Shown: positions 1-5,505 of the stretch, in pieces
How positions within the stretch are numbered: position 1 is the stretch's first letter
Layout of the letters: the number at the start of each line of letters is the position of its first letter
From: a virus
Length of the DNA stretch: 50,358 nt
Reading direction: 5' to 3' (one strand)
IMG/VR virus record: IMGVR_UViG_3300030106_006546
Coordinates: 1-50,358 of that record
Translations under genes and position numbers: made by a program
The notes under the pieces: generated by a model
What the model was told of the DNA's origin: nothing
The model's input: only the letters and a program-made list of their open reading frames with translations
Databases searched by the model: none

Positions 1-99
1 CACCTTGGGTGTCAAATATATTTTTTCAAGAGCGGCTAGGGAAGGCTATGACGGCGTCGCTTTTGCCCCAGGGGAAGTGCATGAAAAACGATGGAAAAG
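1..99. repeat. 99-bp terminal direct repeat (contig overlap with 50260-50358)
   Basis: The first 99 bases are identical to the last 99. The repeat lies inside an open reading frame that reads through correctly when one copy is removed. This is the usual signature of a circular assembly with an overlap of one k-mer length. It shows a circular or circularly permuted molecule rather than a biological terminal repeat. Confidence 0.95.
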
Positions 100-925
100 A
101 CCGGGGTTGATTGATGCCTACAATCAAACGATACCTTTTGCTATCAGTAAAGCTTTTAGCCCCGTTGAGAGCACGTTAAAGAAACCTAAAGACAAAACAA
201 TCACTGTTTCGGGGGAGCCAGGGAGCGACGAGGCTGGTGATTATACGAGCCGTGTGTATCTTTTGAATGAAAAAACCAAAGACGGTAAAACTATAGACGA
301 TAAAGCAAAGTCTCGACGCGGTATGTATACCATCCCCCCCGCAGGAATACTTGCTCTATCTCTCACGCCTTCTGAAGAGGCGGAGGCTCAAGAACAAAAG
401 CGTCAATCTCAAGAATTGCAGCGCACCTTTCCAGATCCCGAGGTGCGAGAAAGTGCAGGTATTTTAGGTGCTCTACGTGGTGCGGGTGAGGTCGCGTATG
501 AGGGACTATCAGATTTACTGATTGAGCCTTTTGTTGGTATGAGTGGCGCAGAGTTAGCATTTGAGTCAGGCGCAACCCCACAAGAGGCAGAGGCGGCAAA
601 GCGTCGTGCCATGCGTTTAGTAGACTTTGAGACGACCTCTCCTACAGGCCTACGTTACAAAGAAGCCGTGAAAAGCGGACTAGGTGACTTGGGCGAATAT
701 TTGATGAGTGAAGGTGAAAGAGGTCGCACAAGATCAGGTATGACGTTGCCGCCTAGTCGCGATGCTCTGCAATTACTTTTTCAAGAAGTGATTGATCCAG
801 CGGCAGAAGCAGTTACGGAAGGTGCGTTGGGTATATTGGGTTTGGACCCTAGAGACACAGAAGAAATGCAAAGGGTGCGACAAGAGGCTGCGCGGCCAGT
901 GATAGAAGCAATTCAGCCAATCTAA
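1..925 (+). CDS. Large polyvalent-type phage protein, C-terminal part (gene continues from 48125)
   Basis: This is the C-terminal third of a gene whose start is at 48125. Bases 1-99 equal 50260-50358 and the reading frame is continuous across the join, so the full gene is 3060 nt (about 1019 residues). The part seen here begins in a conserved block (W-x-LGVKYIFSRAAREGYDGVAF, then GEVHEKRW) that resembles the end of a domain common in large marine-phage polyvalent proteins. A Lys- and Glu-rich, then Ala-rich helical tail follows, ending EAIQPI. It is convergent with the small minus genes at 928. It was probably packaged with or in the virion, but that is inference; no catalytic function can be assigned. 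Confidence 0.85.
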   Translation, partial: TLGVKYIFSRAAREGYDGVAFAPGEVHEKRWKRPGLIDAYNQTIPFAISKAFSPVESTLKKPKDKTITVSGEPGSDEAGDYTSRVYLLNEKTKDGKTIDDKAKSRRGMYTIPPAGILALSLTPSEEAEAQEQKRQSQELQRTFPDPEVRESAGILGALRGAGEVAYEGLSDLLIEPFVGMSGAELAFESGATPQEAEAAKRRAMRLVDFETTSPTGLRYKEAVKSGLGDLGEYLMSEGERGRTRSGMTLPPSRDALQLLFQEVIDPAAEAVTEGALGILGLDPRDTEEMQRVRQEAARPVIEAIQPI

Positions 926-927
926 AT

Positions 928-1128
928 TCATAGCTCCTCCAACCAAGACTGAAGCTTGCCCGCCTCAAATTTTTCGAAGGCAGTTTTCACCAGCTCAGGC
1001 TGACCCAGTCGCTCTGCTTCCGCATGAATGTCTGCTCGCTGACGTTTGCCACGTTCAAACACACGATGATCATCGCTGTACACAAAATACCAATCGTGAT
1101 CACGTAGCATTTGTTTCAGTTTATCCAT
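928..1128 (-). CDS. Small hypothetical protein (66 aa)
   Basis: Begins MDKLKQMLRDHDWYFVYSDDHRVFERG and is charged, with no membrane segment. The N-terminal half looks like a compact alpha/beta fold with many aromatic residues; the C-terminus ends in LQSWLEEL. It overlaps the upstream minus gene by 8 nt (1121-1128), so translation is probably coupled. It is the last gene of the minus operon that starts with the Cas7-like gene at 2877. Its stop is 2 nt from the stop of the convergent large gene ending at 925, with no obvious terminator between. I do not recognise the family. Confidence 0.65.
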   Translation of the reverse strand: MDKLKQMLRDHDWYFVYSDDHRVFERGKRQRADIHAEAERLGQPELVKTAFEKFEAGKLQSWLEEL

Positions 1129-1342
1129 GAGACGCTACCTCAAACTCACTGAGTTTTTTCTCGATCGAGGTCCACAAACACTTCAGCTTGGATTCCTGGT
1201 CAGGGCTGAAAGCTTCATGTCGGAAACAGGTGCTCTCGATACCCCTCACACGCGGGTCATCAGAGCTCATCCGCATAAGGGTGTTGAGCAGCTCCAACTC
1301 CTCATTGGTAAACTGCAAATACTGTGTGCTAAGTAACGTCAT
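1121..1342 (-). CDS. Small hypothetical protein (73 aa) just downstream of the pentanucleotide array
   Basis: Begins MTLLSTQYLQFTNEELELLNTLMRM; predicted mainly helical and acidic/amphipathic. On the minus strand a GGAG Shine-Dalgarno lies 7 nt before the ATG at 1342. The start is about 35 nt past the end of the G-rich repeat region, so the array, if transcribed, would form the 5' leader of this gene. It overlaps the next gene by 8 nt. No family recognised; the good ribosome site and the coupling support a real gene. Confidence 0.65.
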   Translation of the reverse strand: MTLLSTQYLQFTNEELELLNTLMRMSSDDPRVRGIESTCFRHEAFSPDQESKLKCLWTSIEKKLSEFEVASHG

Positions 1343-1376
1343 TTTTGCTCTCCAGTCGTTTCTTCATATCAACTTT

Positions 1377-1776
1377 GACCTGCCATACCCAAGCGCACCT
1401 AATCACGCCTCAATGCAACTCGCGACAACCAACCCCACCACACCAGCCCTGCCGAGCCTTCCCCAAACCCATCTTGCCACACCTAACCGGGCCGCAAGGC
1501 ACCCGACAACGCCATGCAACACCTCGCCTGACCTGCCCTGCCTTGCCGTACCGTGACGGACCCCACCGTGCCGATTGCAACCCCGACCCGCCTGACCAGA
1601 CCTGCCCTGCCATAGCCAACCTCGCGCAACCACACGGAGACACGTCGTACCATACCTGCCTTACCGAATCCAAATCGACCTTGCCCTACCACAACAAAAC
1701 GGATCGTGAAGCACCCAACCCAAACATCCCAAAACTCACCTGACCTGCCAAGCCAAGCCTAACCCAACCTAACCGC
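1377..1776 (-). repeat. Non-coding G-rich pentanucleotide-periodic array (about 80 degenerate 5-nt units)
   Basis: Read on the minus strand, about 400 nt consist of back-to-back 5-base units of the form GGYNN (GGTTA, GGTTG, GGCTT, GGCAG and so on), starting in the stop codon of the 166-aa gene. On the plus strand in consecutive 5-base blocks, position 3 is C in 11 of 12 blocks at 1441-1500, position 2 is C in 12 of 12 at 1501-1560, and position 5 is C in 11 of 12 at 1681-1740. From 1746 the CC pair is at positions 3-4 in 6 of 6. The phase drifts slowly, so occasional units are 4 nt. Two or three bases per unit are variable. It lies within an apparent minus operon and carries no credible gene. 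Confidence 0.8.
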
Positions 1777-2269
1777 CTTTGAGGTGCGTTTTGATTGGGT
1801 CAAGCACACCAGCCAACTCCGTCAGTTGGTCATACTTGTTTACAAATTGCTCAAGCTCTCGTTGTGCGTTTGCCAAAATTTGAGCCCTGAACTCAGGGTC
1901 TTTCATAGCCTCCACCGTTGAGACGTAAGAGCGCACGGTTTTTCCGAGATCGTTAGTGAGTGAAACACTCGTAAATACTCTTAATTTGGTAGGCGTGAAC
2001 GATTCAGGCACGTCAGCACTGGTCACATAAACCAAAGATCGTTTGATCTGTTTCTCAGTTGCCACCCGTTGTTTCTGTGCGGCGATCGAATCATCCCATT
2101 CAAAATCGTCGTGAAGAACAGAGTCGGGGTCGCGAGCGTGTTCGACCAGTTGTCCTGTGGGCGCGACACCACCCCATTGCTCATCGACAGCTCGTATTTC
2201 TTGTAACGCGAGATTGGGGTCTGCCTTGAAGACAGACCCCTTGGCCCACGCTACCGTGGTCACACTCAT
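1769..2269 (-). CDS. Conserved phage protein with FEWDD motif, partner of the Cas7-like gene (166 aa)
   Basis: Contains VEHARDPDSVLHDDFEWDD at about residues 42-60, followed by a basic RVATEKQIKRSL stretch. I recall this DFEWDD-type arrangement from phage proteins that sit beside the family encoded by the upstream gene, but the function is unknown to me. The C-terminal half is helical (EAMKDPEF... ELEQFVNKY). The start ATG overlaps the stop of the Cas7-like gene (2266-2269). The stop codon lies inside the first unit of the pentanucleotide array, so gene and array are physically fused. A role in binding or processing the array transcript is inference. Confidence 0.75.
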   Translation of the reverse strand: MSVTTVAWAKGSVFKADPNLALQEIRAVDEQWGGVAPTGQLVEHARDPDSVLHDDFEWDDSIAAQKQRVATEKQIKRSLVYVTSADVPESFTPTKLRVFTSVSLTNDLGKTVRSYVSTVEAMKDPEFRAQILANAQRELEQFVNKYDQLTELAGVLDPIKTHLKGG

Positions 2270-2877
2270 GCCGCTTCCTCGAGAATGGCAAATTCACGAT
2301 CGAGTCGGAAGCGACCATACTCACCGCCTTTTTCGGGACGCCACTCACCTAGCCCGATGCCAAACCCGGCACGCTCAATCAAATTGAGAATGGCCGATTG
2401 CGTGAGTGCCTTTGAGTCATATTCGAACTTCAGCGTCATCGCCCACTGCATAAACTCAGGCCGATAGCGCAGGTCAGTCGATCCCGCACCAACCCTCACA
2501 ATGTCCTCGCGCATCTTAGGGTCATCGGTTTCCAGCGCGACAAGGTTTAGCTCAAAATCGTCAGGCCGAATGAACAACGATTTTTTGAGCAAGGTCTTTT
2601 CCAGCCCAATGTCTTTGTGAGCCGCACCGACTAAACAAGCTTTGATACCACCTGCTGGGAACCCGTAGCGCCCGTCACTCAACTTGTAACTGGCGTTACG
2701 GAACTCTTGTGCGGGGTCGCGCACGTCGCGATTCTTAACGCGAATCCCTGCGTGCTTATCCCTCAGCATTTGAAGCGCTTTCTCATCCCACTTGTGCTGA
2801 ATGAAAGGACTGGTGCCCTCGATCCGAACCGTCATCAAAGTTTTTTGAATTGGTTCAAGTGCTATTACATTACCCAT
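2266..2877 (-). CDS. Cas7/RAMP-like phage protein (203 aa)
   Basis: Family features visible by eye: N-terminal strand then GTSPFIQHKWDEKA (residues about 19-32), a central YGFPAGGIKACLVGAAH block (about 72-88), and a C-terminal glycine-rich GIGLGEWRPEKGGEYGRF block (about 174-191). A Gly-rich loop near the C-terminus is typical of RAMP (Cas7-like) RNA-binding folds, and I remember this phage family as Cas7-like; that is recollection plus inference, not a search. The ATG at 2877 has AAGGAG 7 nt upstream. It is the first gene of the minus operon with the FEWDD protein and the pentanucleotide array. No CRISPR repeats or other cas genes are nearby. Confidence 0.7.
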   Translation of the reverse strand: MGNVIALEPIQKTLMTVRIEGTSPFIQHKWDEKALQMLRDKHAGIRVKNRDVRDPAQEFRNASYKLSDGRYGFPAGGIKACLVGAAHKDIGLEKTLLKKSLFIRPDDFELNLVALETDDPKMREDIVRVGAGSTDLRYRPEFMQWAMTLKFEYDSKALTQSAILNLIERAGFGIGLGEWRPEKGGEYGRFRLDREFAILEEAA

Positions 2878-3073
2878 TTTGTATCTCCTTCGCCCGGGGG
2901 CGTACTGTTAGTTTTTTGCCTGGCAACTCCAGACAAAGCCGAACGTGGCACAGTATGCGTGTCCATGTCAACACTTTTGCACAAAAAAATATTTCAATGT
3001 TTTTTGTATAAATATATTGTACATCGACACGGAATATGATTTGATGCGTTATGGAAATCAAACGGGGGTTGTT
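2878..3073. promoter_or_regulatory. Divergent promoter region with CGACACGG box (3025-3032)
   Basis: AT-rich 196-bp gap between the leftward Cas7-like operon and the rightward small-gene/recombinase operon. It holds a TTGCACA heptamer at 2977-2983 and the 13-mer ACATCGACACGGA at 3021-3033. The 13-mer is also found, inverted, in front of the lone minus gene at 20032, and nearly so at 39366-39378. The stretch preceding the box (TGTATAA, 5 nt, TTGTACA) is a near-palindrome. Exact -35/-10 elements are not clear to me here. Confidence 0.5.
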
Positions 3074-3241
3074 ATGTACATTGAATTGACGGATGACCAG
3101 GCAGACGTGCTGCTGAACCAAGTAGCCGACTGGAAGCACAAAGTCGTGAAAGGTAGTGATCTTCAACGACAGCTTCAGGAAATAGAAAAGGTTTTGGTTT
3201 TGGCTATTTTGCAAAAAGAGGGAGGCATCAATTATGGATAA
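3074..3241 (+). CDS. Small hypothetical protein (55 aa)
   Basis: Begins MYIELTDDQADVLLNQVADW and ends EGGINYG. It is an amphipathic helical protein of the kind often seen as a short early phage gene. I chose the ATG at 3074 because the longer upstream frame runs through the promoter region. It overlaps the next gene by 8 nt (ATGGATAA arrangement at 3234-3241), so translation is probably coupled. First gene of the rightward operon behind the CGACACGG box. Function unknown. Confidence 0.65.
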   Translation: MYIELTDDQADVLLNQVADWKHKVVKGSDLQRQLQEIEKVLVLAILQKEGGINYG

Positions 3242-3470
3242 AGCAGCATTGAAAAAGCGGTTTTACAATCGTGTGCGTCGCACTTGTCTCAAGCACAACA
3301 TCGATATTGTGTACGATGGTGTGCCAAAGGCGGTATATGGCGTGGAGCTGGTGAAGGATGGTGTCGTGATGTTTGCCGATCGCACAAACGACAACATGCC
3401 GCTCGACATCAACTGGCAACGACTGCATGAAGAGATGACCGACTACGGTTACAAAGGTGGTGTGAAATGA
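3234..3470 (+). CDS. Small hypothetical protein (78 aa)
   Basis: Basic N-terminus (MDKAALKKRFYNRVRRTCLKH), then alternating strand-like segments. It overlaps both neighbours by a few bases, and a GAGGCATCAATT leader upstream gives a usable ribosome site. No domain recognised. The tight packing with the gene at 3467 suggests one early transcript. Confidence 0.65.
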   Translation: MDKAALKKRFYNRVRRTCLKHNIDIVYDGVPKAVYGVELVKDGVVMFADRTNDNMPLDINWQRLHEEMTDYGYKGGVK

Positions 3471-3877
3471 GCATTCCAGAAAAACCAGTTTGGCTATCCC
3501 AGAAATTTAAGGTCTCAAAAATGACGCGAGGCTGGCATCCGAGTCTTAGGGGGTGCTTGTTAATTCAGTGCGCCAACGAAGATCACAAGCTAGAGGTCTG
3601 GTACTCCCCCAACGGAGAAACAGCCAGCGATTATGGCTGGTTAGATGTGAGATCCGCAGTCAACCGAGAAAAACCAGTTTGGCTATCCAGCAAATTCAAG
3701 GTCTCAAATTTTACGCAAGGTTGGCAACCAGATCTTGGGGGGTGCTTGGTAAGTGAGTGCGCCAACGAGGATCACAAGCTACAAATCTGGTACTCCCCGA
3801 ACGGAGAAACAGGCAGCAGTTATGGCTGGTTAGAAATTTCTTCCGCAGTCAACGAGAAAGGCATCAAGGACGTGTGA
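3467..3877 (+). CDS. Tandemly duplicated small-domain protein (136 aa, two 63-aa repeats)
   Basis: Two consecutive copies of one module. Copy 1 starts at E5 (EKPVWLSQKFKVS), copy 2 at E68 (EKPVWLSSKFKVS). Each continues with GW-P-L-GC, CANEDHKL, WYSPNGET, YGWL and SAVN. By my count 45 of 63 positions match. The DNA periods are 3479-3667 and 3668-3856. The strand-rich pattern with conserved Trp, Cys and Gly suggests a small beta domain, perhaps a binding module. It lies directly before the serine recombinase, 1 nt apart. I do not recognise the family. Confidence 0.75.
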   Translation: MSIPEKPVWLSQKFKVSKMTRGWHPSLRGCLLIQCANEDHKLEVWYSPNGETASDYGWLDVRSAVNREKPVWLSSKFKVSNFTQGWQPDLGGCLVSECANEDHKLQIWYSPNGETGSSYGWLEISSAVNEKGIKDV

Positions 3878-3878
3878 A

Positions 3879-4667
3879 ATGAGTGGACCGTATAAGCAAA
3901 TCAACAACATCTACGGTTACATTCGCGTGTCCACGGATGAGCAGGTCAAGTCGGGCATTTCGCTCGAAACCCAGATGCAACAGATCAGCGAGTTTGTGCG
4001 CGAGAAGTATAACCGTAAGGTCACGCAGTTTTTTGCTGATGAAGGCATCAGTGGTACTCACGCGGTTTTAGATCGTCCCGCAAGCCGTGAAATGACCGAC
4101 GTCATTGATGAGCACGATGTCGTTATTTGCACTAGGCTTGATCGATTAAGCCGATCAAGTTCTGATTTATTATCGCTTATTCCGCAACTCCAAGAGATCG
4201 GAATCACTTTGTTTTTCTGCGAGCAGTTTGGTGAAATGCCGATCGTTTACCCCGATGCTGTCAAAACAAAGGGTTTAGATGCGAAGTTTGACATGAATCA
4301 CATGGCCAATCAGATCATGTTGATGGTACTGTCTGCCGTCGCCGAGATTGAACATGCGACGATTAAAGACCGTTTTTCAGCGGGTAAACTGGACTGGGCG
4401 TCACGCGGGTATGCGATCGGTGGATCACCACCCTACGGATTCCGCCATGTAGAGGTCAAGACGGGAAGCAAAACCCGCAAGCTTTTGGAAGAAGTGCCTG
4501 AAGAGCAAGCTGTCTTGAAAACCATCTACCGTCTGCACAAGCGTGGCTTGGGTCCACGCAAGATAGCAACGCAGGTCAATAGCTTGCACGACATCCCACC
4601 GCTGACACATTCGAAAGTTCAGCGCATTCTCAACCGCAAGTTTCAAGGTTTGCCTAAAGCCGCGTAG
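3879..4667 (+). CDS. Serine recombinase (resolvase/invertase family, 262 aa)
   Basis: The N-terminal resolvase domain has YGYIRVSTDEQ with the nucleophile at S18 and R16. The conserved ADEGISGT follows, then CTRLDRLSRSSSDLL around residues 83-97, which holds the Arg residues that act on the scissile phosphate. The long E-type helix and a helix-turn-helix-like C-terminal part (GYAIGGSPPYGFR, then HKRGLGPRKIATQVN) resemble the post-catalytic region of Hin/Tn3-like or short Recombinase-type enzymes. At 262 residues it is longer than simple invertases and far shorter than large serine integrases. It could resolve multimers, invert a segment or integrate the phage; no attachment site or invertible segment was identified. 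Confidence 0.9.
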   Translation: MSGPYKQINNIYGYIRVSTDEQVKSGISLETQMQQISEFVREKYNRKVTQFFADEGISGTHAVLDRPASREMTDVIDEHDVVICTRLDRLSRSSSDLLSLIPQLQEIGITLFFCEQFGEMPIVYPDAVKTKGLDAKFDMNHMANQIMLMVLSAVAEIEHATIKDRFSAGKLDWASRGYAIGGSPPYGFRHVEVKTGSKTRKLLEEVPEEQAVLKTIYRLHKRGLGPRKIATQVNSLHDIPPLTHSKVQRILNRKFQGLPKAA

Positions 4668-4677
4668 CGTCTATGAT

Positions 4678-4698
4678 GGTGGCTCCAAGGGGGCCACC
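4678..4698 (+). promoter_or_regulatory. Hairpin overlapping the leader of the 44-aa gene
   Basis: Perfect GGTGGC / GCCACC stem (4678-4683 with 4693-4698) with a 9-nt loop, directly before the ATG at 4700 and containing the AAGG of its ribosome site. There is no T-run, so it is more likely a translational or mRNA-stability element than a terminator. Confidence 0.4.
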
Positions 4699-4699
4699 T

Positions 4700-4834
4700 A
4701 TGACACCAGAAGAGCACATCGCTGAAACGATCAAAATCCTCGAGGATTCTCTCGCTACTGATTTCATGACGGATTCAGTGCGCGATATTATGACGCGCGC
4801 TGTCGAACACCTGAAAGCCACACAAGGTAGCTAA
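4700..4834 (+). CDS. Very small hypothetical protein (44 aa)
   Basis: Reads MTPEEHIAETIKILEDSLAT and ends HLKATQGS; a single acidic amphipathic helix pair. The stop TAA overlaps the ATG of the next gene (TAATG at 4832-4836). The start is preceded by a G-rich ribosome site within a hairpin. Similar short helical proteins often precede phage tail genes. Function unknown. Confidence 0.6.
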   Translation: MTPEEHIAETIKILEDSLATDFMTDSVRDIMTRAVEHLKATQGS

Positions 4835-5490
4835 TGTCAGATGAGACGCTGACAGGCTGGGGTCGCGGCACTTGGGGTGAGGCGGCCTGGGGTACACCGT
4901 TACCCGTAGAGCCCACTGGTCTTGCCGCAACGCTGGGCGTTGGCTCTGTTTCCGTTCTCGCCAAAGCGAATGTTATACCCACAGGCCAAGTCGCAACGGC
5001 TTCACCTGGCTCGATTCAAATAGTCGCCAAAGCGATCACACAAATCAGCACAGGCGTCGGTGCAACCGCCGCAATCGGCTCTGTCACGGCCGTAGCAAAA
5101 GCGACTGCGTCACCCGCGGGCTTGGCCGTCACAACCGGGGTCGGAACTCTCACCACAACGGGTTTGGCAAATATTGTTCTCGATGGGCAACAAACCACCG
5201 CCGCGTTCGGTGAAATACAAACTGTCGCTAAGGCTTTGATCCAGGTGACGGGCAACGGAATCACCACGAATATTGGCAACACGCTAGTTTATGGGGAGAT
5301 AGACACCTCTCAGTCGCCAAACTACACTACGATTGATGATAGCCAGACCGCGAGTTTTGCTGAGATCAGCACAAGTCAAACACCCAGCTTTGTGACGGTG
5401 GATGATAGTCAGTCAGCGAGTTACTCAAACGTCAGCACAAGTCAAACGCCCAATTATCAGGAACTAGATGCTGGGCGATCAGCAGCATAG
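4834..5490 (+). CDS. Repetitive tail/structural protein (218 aa)
   Basis: Begins with GWGRGTWGEAAWGTPLPV, a Trp/Gly motif common at the start of marine-phage tail proteins. Then come about four degenerate 30-residue modules of the form P-G-x-A-T-x-x-G-S-x-x-V-x-AKA. After these come three S/T-rich repeats (ISTSQTPSF, VDDSQSAS, VSTSQTPNY). It is translationally coupled to the 44-aa gene and sits 15 nt before the long tail fibre. The beta-repeat character and the position suggest a tail or fibre-base component, which is inference. Confidence 0.75.
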   Translation: MSDETLTGWGRGTWGEAAWGTPLPVEPTGLAATLGVGSVSVLAKANVIPTGQVATASPGSIQIVAKAITQISTGVGATAAIGSVTAVAKATASPAGLAVTTGVGTLTTTGLANIVLDGQQTTAAFGEIQTVAKALIQVTGNGITTNIGNTLVYGEIDTSQSPNYTTIDDSQTASFAEISTSQTPSFVTVDDSQSASYSNVSTSQTPNYQELDAGRSAA

Positions 5491-5505
5491 CAGCGAGGTT
5501 AAGGC

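Noticed and set aside
1250-1275. Hammerhead-like CTGATGA on the minus strand within the 73-aa gene
   Set aside because: No stem II/GAAA/stem III follows.
1403-1673. Several overlapping minus-strand open frames in the G-rich array
   Set aside because: They are by-products of a 5-base repeat without stops, lack ribosome sites and have repetitive, implausible compositions.
1345-1743. Plus-strand open frames 1188-1743 in the array
   Set aside because: The same 5-base repeat gives long open frames on the opposite strand as well; no ribosome site or domain.
1377-1776. CRISPR array
   Set aside because: No 20-40 bp direct repeats with unique spacers; the period is 5 bases.
2157-2387. Plus-strand open frames opposite the Cas7-like and FEWDD genes
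   Set aside because: Shadows of the well-supported minus-strand genes.
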